64,000 nt of DNA from Berberis thunbergii (taxonomy: Eukaryota; Streptophyta; Magnoliopsida; Ranunculales; Berberidaceae), in contig QNQO01005841.1 of the NCBI GenBank assembly GCA_003290165.1, positions 62,001 through 126,000 of the forward strand, in the 5' to 3' direction. Below are positions 36,967 through 47,890 of this stretch, piece by piece; the first letter of the stretch is position 1; each line of letters starts with the position of its first letter. Below the pieces are notes generated by a model. That model made no database searches and was not told the DNA's origin. It saw only the letters and a list, made by a program, of their open reading frames with translations. The position numbers were made by a program, and so were the translations under genes.

Positions 36967-39388
36967 ATGTCCGTTGGTGATAAACTAAGCAGTAAGTCGC
37001 TAACTATGTTTAACGCTCATTTTTCTCCCAATAAAGCTTCTCAGGCGATGATGGACAATATTTGTTCTGATTATAATCTGCCACCCGACCTTAAGATTAT
37101 CATGCCTAGATAGGATGACAGTCCTTGTAATCCAAGTCCTAGATCGATACATCGCACTGTATCCGTGCATGTTTTCTTTTAACTTTTGGTTCCCGGTTCC
37201 AGAGTTGTTCTCGGAGTATCTAAACTTCTTGGGCATTCCTTCTGTCCAAATGGTTGGAAAGCAATGGTTTATTCTCACTCAAAGGCTATTTTGTTCGGTA
37301 TTCCTTTGATTGTTAGGGTTTTGAATTCGGTGGTTGGTCTGCTGGTGAGCAAGGATATTTGTTTCCTCCATTCTTTTGTTTGTTTCAAGAAACTTAATGA
37401 TGACATCCGTGATTGATCAATGTCTTGGTTTTATGCTTCTGTGAACTCTGGCTACTTCCAATTGTGAGGTCGTCTTATTTTTTATCATTCCGAGTTCCCA
37501 ATATACAGAATAATCTTTAGTCAACTGTTGAGGAGCGAATGATGAACGACCGATTCTTGGAGCTTCACCGATTTCCTGTGGATGTGTTTCTCTTCGAGGA
37601 CATCCTAGAGTGTAGTGGTTTATACAATATTAATGAAGCAGTGCGAGTCTTGTTTACTGAGTCTCGTGCTAAGTATATTGCTGCTCTCGCTACTCATAAT
37701 GGAGTTAGTGATGCTAGCATTGATTGGGAAGTGAATTCAGATAGACGTGTTACGAATCTCGATGCTCCTGTTAATGTCACAGTTTCGTCTTCTAGAAAAA
37801 AAGAAAGCTTGTGAAATCCACTAGTCCATCGAGGTAACTGCTGATAGATCTTGGTCGAGTTCCGAGGAACTACTCGATTGCATCTCGTCTGATTCCTGTT
37901 CAGGATGTCATAGAGGCTACCCTTCACCCAAGTCCTTCTTGCGAAAATGTTGTAAAAGGGGACCGCGTTGGAAATTAGCGAAAAGAAATGACTCGTCCAT
38001 TGGACGATAATGAAAAAAAATGCTTATTTATATCTATGGTGTTTCAAACGTCGTTGAATTGTCTAATGATGATCCTCGGGCTATCAACGATAAAATGCTT
38101 CAGTTAGCGGTGGAGCAGTCTAAAGACATTGGTGGTGGTAAGAGTTTTGAGGTTCACTCTTCTCATTCTCTTTCCTTTGACGACAGTCAAACTTCCTGGT
38201 TCTTAGTTTCTTCTCCTGTCTATCTGAATTCTCCTGCCCCCGCCGTTACTTCTAGTCTTGCGCCTGCCACGGTTGCTTCTCGGCGGGAGGGTAAAAACAA
38301 TTTTTTCCATTGTCACTATTATTCCTTTCGGCTGTTAGAGATGGTTCTTCAGTGCTTTCGGATCCTCGTGTTCTTCATCCATGGGTTGGTTGGACTAAAT
38401 CTGGCCCAAAATATATCCATATCAAGTCGAATGACAAGTTTTACTGGTTCACACAGCTTGATGTGCAAGAGGTGCACACAGGTTGATAAATGAGTGGCAC
38501 AGACGATTAGTGGAAGGCCTTTGATGCCCGTACTGGATCCATTTGATCACCTCAATCATAGTCTTGAGTAGATAATGGACGGGATGAATAATCTTGCCTA
38601 TGCAGGAGTGATGTGCCTGGTTTATCGAGCTGGTCGTGATCGAGTCGCTTATTTGGATAGGAGATTCGAGACATTGTTGCTGGTGTTTTCTCATGTTCTT
38701 TATCAATTCGATGTGTTGAGAGCGCAATGCACAGAGTCGGAGAAACTGCAAAGGTTGCTCGAAAGTCGTTGATTGAAGTGGAAAGTATGCAGGATAAATC
38801 TGTTGTTGAGCTTGAGTATTTGAAAGCCAAGTTGGATGGGGTTCGTGCTCGTCTACGTGATGTGGAAAAAGAGTTATCCGCTGAGAAGGCAGTTCGTGAT
38901 GAAGCTTCTTGTGCTGAAATTGTACAATTTGTTATTTGTGATATCACTGAAAGGCGGGTGGAACGGTTGACTGCTGCGCTTGACGATGTCAAGGCGGATA
39001 CTTCCATTATGTTTACCACCTCTGAGGGACGACTTGTCATGGCCAAAAGTGAACTCGCTATTACCAAGGATAGGCTCTGTATTGTCGAAGCCGAAGATTG
39101 AAAGCGAGTTGTTGATGGACAAGTTGAGTTTTTTACTATATCAAGGGGCTCGACACGGATTTATCCAGGTATCGTCACTTGGTTAATCAAGCTTTTGAAG
39201 ACGATGATGGTGAAGAAGTTGCTCCAGTAGTTGAGGATCTGTTGCTTCCTCTACCCTCGAACACCCCATAGTTATTGCGTTTTCCCCCTCTGAAGATAAG
39301 CATTCGCGTACCCCGTGAGTGATGACCCTATAGTTGCCTCCGTTTCTTCTCCTACTCATTCATCTTCTTCTCCGAATGTAATAAAGTA
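36967..39388 (+). pseudogene. Antisense ORF of Tat copy 2 (PF04195-like plus coiled coil)
   Basis: It is oriented opposite to gag of the same element. It starts at the ATG at 36967 with MSVGDKLSSKSL, parallel to copy 1. The N-terminal segment LPPDLKIIMPR, then (in shifted frames) FPVPELFSEYLNFLGIP and LNDDIRDWSMSWFYAS, resembles the PF04195 'putative gypsy-type transposon' domain. The C-terminal part at 38575-39101 is a coiled coil (VVELEYLKAKLDGVRARL, DVEKELSAEKAV). The 61-residue block that is duplicated in copy 1 occurs once here (37539-37740). Several shifts and stops are present. The function of this protein family is unknown. Confidence 0.68.
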
Positions 39389-39599
39389 ACATTATCAATG
39401 AAATGAACTTTGTTATTACATATTTTCCTTTTCAGTTCAGTAGTAGTTGTCTTGGATTTTGCTTTGAATTCTTTTATAGTTGTTTTCGTGCTTTTGCTCA
39501 TCATTTGTCTAGGGATGAGTCATCATTATCCTTTTTTATGCGTTGCAAAAAAAATGTTTACTTTTGACTTGTTGGCTTGGTCGATCCGTAGTTCCTCGA

Positions 39600-40370
39600 A
39601 TCATGTTGATTCATTCCTTTAATTTTGACTTCGTTGATTCGACGTATCAGTTAACTCAAAGTTTTTGTATTCAGTTAACTTGTTCGTTCAACTTTTACTT
39701 CGTTAACTCGATGTCTCAGTCGACTCGAAGTTTTTTTGTTAAGTTGACTGGTTTGTTCAACTTTCACTTCGTTAACTCGACATCTCAGTCGACTTGAAGT
39801 TTTTGTGTTAAGTTGTGTCATTCATTCAACTTTAACTTCGTTAACTTGGCTTCTCAATCTACTCGAAGTTTTTGTGTTAAGTTGACTCATTTGTTCAACT
39901 ATCACTTCGTTAACCCGACGTCTCAGTCAACTCGAAGTTTTGTGTTCAATTGACTCGTTCGTTCAACTTTCACTTCGTCGTCTCCATCGACTCAAAGTTT
40001 TTGTGTTGAGTCAACTCGTTCAGTCAACTTTCACTTCGTTAACTCGACGTCTCAGTCGACTCGTTCGGTCAACTTTCACTTCGTAAACTCGACGTATCAG
40101 TCGACTTGAAAATTTTGTGTTAAGTTGACTCGTTTGTTCAACTTTCACTTTGTTAACTCAACGTCTTATTCGACTCAAAGTTTTTGTGTTAAGTTGAGTC
40201 ATTCGTTCAACTTTCACTTCATTAACTCGACGTCTCAGTAGACTTGAAGTTTTTGTGTTAAGTTGACTCACGTGTCCAACTTTTACTTCATTAATTCGAC
40301 GTCTCAGTTGACTCAAAGTTTGTGTGTTACGTTGACTCGTGTGTCCAACTTTTAATTCGTGGTTGATCAG
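39600..40370 (-). repeat. About 70-bp tandem repeats, roughly 11 units, in Tat copy 2
   Basis: caactttcacttcgttaact followed by cgacgtctcagtcgactcg and a gaagtttttgtgttaagttg unit recurs across the block. It is the reverse complement of the 6631-6960 array. Unit lengths vary through small deletions. Confidence 0.85.
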
Positions 40371-41029
40371 ACCAGAAGTTTATACATATCCGAATTTTTG
40401 TCGCGATTTCTTACTGCTAGGTACACTGATTGCTTTATATAGCCAATTTTTCGACGTATTTATTCTAACTTCCACGCATAAAATGGGGATTCTGATTTTG
40501 TAATCTTATTGATATTCCCTTTCGGATGCTCTCACAAGCCCTAACTGTTAAAGCATTTACGTTGGTTCGAAGAGCGATTTGCTTTGTTTTCCTTTGTTTT
40601 GATGTTGGTATTCGCATTAGAGATTGATGTTTTTGTTGCTTTGTCTTTATTTGCTTGATGTCGATCCTCGTTCATCGTATATGTTGTCGTGGCTAGCAGA
40701 CTCGGGGTTTTTTTATTCGATAGATGAGTAGTGTTGGTTTGTCCGATCATGTTCACGTCAACACCAAACTGTCCGATCATGCTTTCGTCAACACCAAACT
40801 GTCTGATCATGCGTATGTCAACACCACACTGTCCAATCATGCTCACATCAACACCGAATTATCCAATCATGCTCACATCAACACCACATTGTCTAATCAT
40901 GCTTATGCTAGCTCCGTGTTTGGTATCAACCGCCGAGATTCAGTTGAGTCCATTGTTGTTAATTTTGTCATTGGTGATTCGGGGAATCGAGCTTGCATTC
41001 GTTGGTAGGGTATTTGAATCGCATTAGTT
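40371..41029. repeat. Non-coding internal region of Tat copy 2 with a 36-bp array
   Basis: At about 40737-40910 a short array of roughly 36-bp units repeats ccgatcatgctcacgtcaac-like words (tgtccgatcatg, gtcaacaccaaact). This yields repetitive frames in three registers that are unlikely to be translated. Confidence 0.6.
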
Positions 41030-42683
41030 GGTTGATGCAAACTTCTCCATGTTTTGTGCATTTGTAAAATGGCTTGTTTGGTTTCGTTAGTACTCTTCTT
41101 CTGATATAAATCAGTTCGAGTGGGAATTTTTATGGTTGCTTCTTCTGTTAGGTTGATTGTCTTGCTTCCTCCAGTTATGTAGTATAGGGCGCATATTAGT
41201 TCTCTAGGCTGTTATTTCGATCCCACAGTGCTATCTGCTTTCTCCTTCCATTTGAGTTGTTTATTTGACATTCCGATGAACTGTCGAGTCGTCCTTTATG
41301 AACCAAATGCTTGATTTCGTTTTTTAGATTGTAGCAATCTTTGGTATCATGCCAATGATGCTTATGGAAAGAACAATATTGGCTTTTGTCTCTTCCTTCC
41401 AGATCTCCTCTCATCCTAAGCAGCTAGTTGATGTTATCCCATTTTGCTACGTATTTTAGCATATTGGGTCAACTTGTTTTCAGGGTTGTATATGGTTTGT
41501 ATGTCTTCTTCATCACGTTTATTACTCGCTCGTGTCGAGGCCATGCTGATTGTAGCTTCTCAGATTCTTGTTGGTTCGAATCAATCCTTCCACCATTCCG
41601 ATGTTTATTCAATTGTATACTATCCTCTCGTTGTGCGTCACCCCGTCTCATTTATTCCTTTATCTCCCGTTTCCTTGAAAGACTCTTTTTCTTGGTCCTT
41701 TTTCCTCCTAGCCTCCTTCATCTCCTCAAGAAAATGTGTGTTTTAAGCCGTTTTCAATAAGATTGACATGCCTTTTGGAGGCTCAGGTTAGGGGAATCAA
41801 ATAAGTGCCCTATCTTCAATACGACGATAAAGGTCGCAACAGCCGTGTCGTTGCTACATCCATCGATCATCGTTAGTTCATTGGTGAAACAAGTGATGTA
41901 TTCCCGTATTGTTTCATCAACCTTTTGCTTGATATGAAAAAGGTAGTGTGGTCATTTCCTTGTTCGCTGGCTCCTGATGAATTTGGTGATAAAAGTGGTG
42001 GTTGGCGCTTGGAAATAGTCTATCGACCTCAGTGGTAGGCTGTTAAACCAATTCATCGTTGTGGAGGTGAGGCCGGTCGGAAATGTTTTGCATAAGATTG
42101 ACTCTGTGGTTTCTTTTAGGACCATTATGTGGTGAAAGTGTCTCAGGTGATCAGTTGGGTCGGTACTACCATCATATACTTCGAACTTTGGCGGAGTGGA
42201 CTTTTTTGGCATTGTCGTTTTCATGAGGGCGTCAGATAATGGTTGTTTGACTAACTCATATAGTACGTTGGGATTCGTGACTCCTATTCTGAATGGGATT
42301 TCAGCAAGCGTTCCGTCACATTGTGGAGTCTTTCCTTGGGGGAGCTTATTGCTTTCGAAGTTTCACTGTTTGGGACTTCATCATTCTCTTGAGTTTGGTT
42401 GTCGAATATTTGTTGGGGTGGTGCCTAAACAGGGTTAGCTGGTTGGGTGCGCTCTTGAGTGATTTTTTCCAGCATATTTATTATGTAGTTCATCTCGGCC
42501 ATAAGCAGGTCTACCTGAGGATCCGTGGCAGCATCACCGAATGTTTGGGTTGTTTGGATTCTCGGGCGTTGTCGGTCCGATGATCCAGGATGCTTCTTGT
42601 TCGTGAGTTGTTTTTGAGGCATCGTTGCCAGTAGGAGAGTTACTATTGTCATTAGTGTGTTGGAGATCTGTAGGGTGTGTCAT
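41030..42683 (-). pseudogene. Tat-type gag remnant (copy 2)
   Basis: The start codon at 42683-42681 (MTHPTDLQ) follows the primer-binding site, as in copy 1. The gag domain (PF03732 type) at 42224-41952 reads KSTPPKFEVYDGSTDP, LCKTFPTGLTSTTMNWF and PLRSIDYFQAPTTTF. Near the C-terminus (41390-41280) is YCSFHKHHWHDTKDCYNL, a Tat zinc-binding-like motif. Frameshifts and stops separate these blocks. In this region it is better preserved than copy 1, in which the W of the MNWF motif is lost. Confidence 0.82.
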
Positions 42684-42768
42684 TTGTTATGATAGCTTGT
42701 TGATTTTCTATCAGATTGTGGTGAGCTTTGTCAGTATGGATCTTATTTTTTAGAAAGGAAAGCCGTCG

Positions 42769-42790
42769 TTCCCCACAAACAACGCCAAAT
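42769..42790 (-). other. Primer-binding site of Tat copy 2
   Basis: On the minus strand, tttggcgttgtttgtgggga lies directly inside the 5' LTR. It matches the Tat signature better than copy 1 does. Confidence 0.75.
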
Positions 42791-43326
42791 TTATGCGTCC
42801 AAAAATAGTCATCATGTGAGTTTGACCTGCAAAATAGACGTTAGACTGCCAATGACCACCTTTTTGGTGGGCGAAGGCATTCCGATGCTTAAGCCAGCAA
42901 CTCTGTTTGAATAACGAAATAAATTTGAACAAAACTCAGTTAAAAGTTGCATACCTGTGTCGAATGTTCCATCTACCTTTTATAACTGTCGCAATTAATT
43001 ATCTACGTAACTCAAGCATGTGAGGCACAACGAAATGAGATGCATCCATGGAGGCGTAACTCCCTCCACGACTCTTTTTGGTGCAACGTTCCTCTTCTTT
43101 ATGATAGAACTCATGTCGGACCTGGATTTGGGCTTTGATTCATTCGGGCCCGGATTTGGGCTTTGATTATATCTTCTTATAGTGGGTCTTGCCTCAGCTT
43201 CTGCGGTCGGCTTTATTCTTTTTGGGTTTTACGAGTTGGCCCAATATATGGGACACCATATCTTCGTGATAAATTTTTTTGCCATGTGTATGGCCGTGAT
43301 GATCGATCTATGTTGATTTATCATCA
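42790..43326 (-). repeat. 5' LTR of Tat copy 2
   Basis: It ends at tgatttatcatca (plus strand), the inverse of the TGATGATAAATCA start. It aligns with 36068-36630 and lacks a short segment around the gatggagatgcg region. Confidence 0.87.
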
Positions 43327-44182
43327 GATTCTATTATAGGTTTTACTAACTTGATTAAACACACCCATACACACATACACCCACACATTTTTTATTATTG
43401 TATATTTTAGCAAACTACAAATAAAACAAAACCCTTAATAGGAAAAATTATAACATGACACAATACGCAAGCCAAGTTTATCTTTCTAGCTCACTCTCAC
43501 TCTCTTTTCGAATGACCACTAAAACTGGTTTGGCTGGGCAAAACAACTACCACCATGGGATTGAGCACGATGATGGTGACAATAACCACTAAAAGTTCAT
43601 TGCGATCGTGGGTTGGGTTTTGGTAATTCTCTTGGTGATGGTAATAGTCATCATCTTTTACTTCTGGCGACAATATAAGAGGATAATTTGCTACCGATAG
43701 CATCAACTTGGAGATGCCTTTTGATTCTGTTCCATCAGCACTGTCATTTCCCTGTTCATGATCACAAAATGACAAAACTCTTCAAGTATTAGGGTTTTAT
43801 TTCTAGGTTTACTAGTTCAATATTGTTGTTTATTGATTCGATCTCAGATTGTATGGTATGTAATTTCATCTTATTAGATAGTTAAATGAAACAATTATTA
43901 GGTTTCTCGCATTACAAGAGTAACCTATGTTATAATATCAAAATAATTTTCCTACATGGCTTCTATGCAACTATATCCACGTCAACTTTTCCACTTATGT
44001 AGGAAATTTTTGAAATCATCGTGTTTTGATGAAACCAAATGGGTTTCCATTGTTTGGTTTGACAATCAAAATGTAAGGAAATAAAATGACACTTGTGGTT
44101 TTCAGAACAAAAGTGTATATCACCCACATTAGGTAAATAGGATTATTCAGTCCCCTCAAATTGTAATTCCCCCCAAATAGGG

Positions 44183-45806
44183 AATCCATATAAATAAAAG
44201 GATGGGATCCTGAGACTCGCATTTTTTTACTCAGATACAAATCCAAATAGTTGGCCATTAGATTGTTTTTCATCCTACGGTTGATAATAACGTCTAAAAC
44301 GATTAGTTTCCTAAAAAAATACAAACTGAAAATCCATTATTTCCTTTTTTTCTCTTGTTTTTCCTCTTCTTCTTTTTTACGTATGCTAAAATAAAATATA
44401 AATCGAGTGTTTACCAATTTCTGTATTTTTGGTAAAGAGAAGTATTGATTTGTGGAATTATGAATAAGGTCTTAAACTTTGTTAAGATGCATCTGCAGAC
44501 ACCACAAACACAATGGCACCATATTGAATAACCAAAAGTTATTAGCACACTATTTCGACATCACATATGTTGCACTGCATAACAGAAAATCATAACCTTA
44601 CAAGTTTTCCATTACCACAAACAATGTAGTTGATATTCACATCTATAGTACCAGAATTAGTGCACATTATGAGTATGACTTATCAATAAACGCTATAATT
44701 TCCAGTGGGTTGTTCATCCCACAAGCAGACTGGTCATTTAGGAAGCCCACATCTTACATACATCATTTTAGCTGCATTTCCACTTGTTCCGATACGAGAT
44801 TGGCAGTGCTCGCACTTTTAAGATGACCTAGTTTGAACAATTTAGATGCCAATTAAGTTCATTCACACTTGGGTTGGCAGACATGAACCCTTTTTGAGAC
44901 TAATTTCATAGCTTTTTGTACTAATTAATGACAGTTTCATCTTCAAGGCATTTCCGAATTGTTTACTTAAACATGAATGCCATTTGTACAAGATCACATA
45001 TATCACGAGTGTCCAAAAGAAAATATTCAGTCTATTTTATATTTTGATTTTTCAAACTGCCAACACCAACATGTAGCTGCGCTACAATGAGTTTTGTTGG
45101 GTATTTTTTTTTGTAATGAACAAAGGAACGCATAAATGTTGTAAACTCATGCATATTTCATTTTAAGCCTAATTTTCTTTAAATACAATATTATCAACAG
45201 AGTGATCAATGTTGTCTCTTTCTCAATTTTGAATTAGCCCCCCTAGATGACCCATTGGGTTCTGATCAAAGATAGATGCTACGAAGGTTCACAGATGATT
45301 GGTCGATAGCTAGAGATACTAACCCAACACCCATGGAGAACGAGTCCTCGACTTCTCCAAATGCCACGGGAACTTGAGTTATAATAGAACACCAAGTTAT
45401 AATAGAATTATGTAAGGTTTCAATTAATTCGAATAAAAGCAGTAGTTAAATACATCACTTTGAACCCTTCAATGATTCAAAATATAAAGGAACATAGAGA
45501 CAAACAGACAAGAAGAGAATAATGTAGGGAAGAAGAATAAGAGGGAAAACAAGAGGAAAAAAATGAAATAATGAATTCTCGGTTTGTATTTTATTTTAGC
45601 ATACGTAGGGAAGAAGAAGAAAAGGGAAAACAAGAGAAAAAAAGAAGAAGGAAATAATGGATTCTCAATTTATATTTTATTTTTATAGGAAACTAATATT
45701 TTTAAACGTTATTATCAATCGTAGGATCAACGACAATCTAATGGCCATTATTTGGGTTTGTATCTAAGTAAAAAATGTGAGCTCATGATCCCGTCCTATA
45801 AATAAA
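44183..45806. repeat. Long inverted repeat, arms about 225-235 bp
   Basis: The left arm (44183-44408) and right arm (45573-45806) are inverse copies. Shared words include agcatacgta, gaaataatggatt, caatctaatggcca and ggatcctgag/ctcatgatcc. The spacer is about 1.16 kb with no recognised coding. It may be a long-TIR (MULE-like) element or two opposed copies of one repeat. No target duplication was found at the arm ends. Confidence 0.65.
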
Positions 45807-46079
45807 TTTACTTTCCTACCCCTTAACCAAACAACGTGTTATTCTCTTCAAATATCTCTCCACTAAACCCATTTATCTTTTCCTAAAAAGTCTCTTCATA
45901 ACAAAACCTCCCAAGAAAATCTCTCTGTAAATGAGAGATATATCTTTATAATAAATTCTATAAGCGAAAATAATAGTAATCAAGAATAATAAAATAAATT
46001 AAATTAGATATCTTGTTTTGATCTGCTTTGTGGTCCAATTTCTCTCTTTCGATATCTTGTTTGTTGCTTCGATATCTTT

Positions 46080-46226
46080 CGGCCAAAACCGAACCGAACC
46101 AAAATTTGGTCCAGCCGATTTCATGAGTCTACAAATAAATAAAAAATTCTGTTTCGGTTTTAGACAAACCGAATGAAATCGGTTCGGGTCTAAAAATGAA
46201 ACTGAACCGACATTGCCCACCCCTAG
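46080..46226. mobile_element. hAT-type end remnant
   Basis: It ends attgcccacccctag after subterminal aaccgaaccgaacc and gaaatcggttcggg words, as in the hAT element at 59436-61344. No matching left terminus or target duplication was located. Confidence 0.4.
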
Positions 46227-47180
46227 TCCAGTGTATGATAATTAACAGTAAAAATAAATAAACATATATGAAGTGCCAACGACAAAGATAATATGCTAAT
46301 ATAATAACAAAGTGCAAAAATAACTATGTGTTGACTTTGACAAAACTTAATAAGTTATTATTAGAAAATGACAAATTACAACCAAATTAATTACTTTGCT
46401 TATTTGATAATGGCTCTTGCATCCAAAATATCACACAAAGAAAATGACTATTGAGTCCTAGTGTGAATCATTGACTAATATTATTATAAATTTCATAATA
46501 ATGTGCACACATTTGGACCTTATATTTTAACTTTAAAAATATCGAATAAATATTATGTCAATGAAACATTTTACTATTTTAATCCAAATCAAGTTTAAAA
46601 ATATGTATATAATTTTATAATTAATTGTGACAATAATATTATAAATATAATTTGTAAATATATCGTGTTGAGTACAGGTTTACATTACTAGTTCACTTAT
46701 AAAGATTAAGCCTATATGCAAATGTCACTCTAAAAAAATGAGATTATTAGGAATAAAATGAATAAATATGTTTTTCCATTCATAACAACATAACAAATTG
46801 TGTTTTCATGCAAGTAATTAATCATCTAGAGCTTCATAACTAACATTCAAAACACCGCCTCTTAGATGATTCAATGCAAATTTCTTTTGAAGTGGTTAAA
46901 CAACTTGTATTTTTTTTTGTCATTGTTTCAAAATGTATTATTTTTTATTAGAATATATTGGTCAATATATTGTTCACGGTCATTTTACATATTAGGCGAA
47001 TATACGAATTTAGTCTTGTCAATGTTGCCGCAACAGGACAATCCTATACACGAATATTATCAACATTACTCAAATATTTTAGATGACCCTTATCAAACTT
47101 GAGATAGACTATTAGCTATAACAAAAAAGAAAAAAAAAACTAAAATCATCACCTACTTTTATAATTTCACTTATATCAGT

Positions 47181-47292
47181 GGCTCCGCTTGGTACACTAT
47201 ATAATAATGCATTTTGCAAAATAATGTATTGCAAACTATGTATTAATTTGCATTGCATTCGTTTGCAATGTATTACTTACAAGTACTTGGTA
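47181..47292. mobile_element. Relative of the 28683 MITE
   Basis: It starts ggctccgcttggtacact and ends aagtacttggta. The interior of aatgcattttgcaaa words parallels 28683-28799 read in reverse complement. Confidence 0.5.
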
Positions 47293-47640
47293 GTAATTAA
47301 AGAAAATCAAAACAATTCAAAAAAGTGATTGTGGTGACGGTGATTGCAAATGTGGCAATGGTGGTGGTGGTGGTGGTTCGGTGAATATAATGGCGGGGTG
47401 ATAGTGATGGCACACATCCCAAGGGGATGAATAGTCCCCCTCGCTGTTTTCCTCGCCCATTCCCTCGACGGTCAGAATTTTCCTATGTGAAAATCATCAA
47501 ATACACAATCTAAAAAAATCGTACATTGGACATAATATTTATGGCTCTATAATCTTCATCTCATACAAACCATTAATTTTGATTAATTGACGACTCACGA
47601 CTCTATATATTCATTTAGTTTTTTTAAAAACACCACTTTA

Positions 47641-47890
47641 ATCCGTCCTCTGTATCTGTTTAGGCGCGCAATTTAATATTTTCCCGAAAACGATGGCGGG
47701 TTATCTCTGAAATAATTTCGCAGCTATAAAATCCCCACAAGCACGTTTCATTTCATTTCGTCACTGAAACACCAAAAAGATGGAATTAAAAAACTAAAAA
47801 CCCAGTTTCCCGAAACTACCCCTCCGTTCTTCTCCCCATCAAAGCTCATCTCCTCTCTCTCTCTATCTCTTACACTCTCCCTCTCTGGTC
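47641..47890 (+). promoter_or_regulatory. 5' flank and leader of the ARM-BTB gene
   Basis: Two ttcccgaaa words occur, at 47679-47690 (ttttcccgaaaa) and 47806-47815 (tttcccgaaa), with ggcggg next to the first. A CT-rich leader (ctctctctctctatctc) precedes the ATG. The paired words resemble E2F-type sites but do not fit the strict consensus. The regulatory meaning is inference. Confidence 0.35.

Larger units (their letters stand above)
36068..43326 (-). mobile_element. Tat-lineage Ty3/gypsy element without polymerase (copy 2, inverted)
   Basis: A perfect 5-bp duplication, gattc, lies at 36063-36067 and 43327-43331. On the minus strand the order is LTR (43326-42790), primer-binding site, gag, tandem repeats, antisense ORF, polypurine tract and LTR (36630-36068). 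The LTRs differ at many positions and by a small deletion, so the insertion is old. I saw no pol domains. Architecture is identical to copy 1. Confidence 0.9.
43332..47640. other. Gene-free stretch with repeats
   Basis: AT-rich sequence with an AC-rich tract at about 43365-43390. At 43512-43660 the plus strand encodes a broken segment with a strongly hydrophobic helix (IAIVGWVLVILLVMVIVII), which I cannot assign. Frames at 44016-44324, 45999-46317 and 46866-47102 look spurious. Three repeat features are listed separately. Confidence 0.45.
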
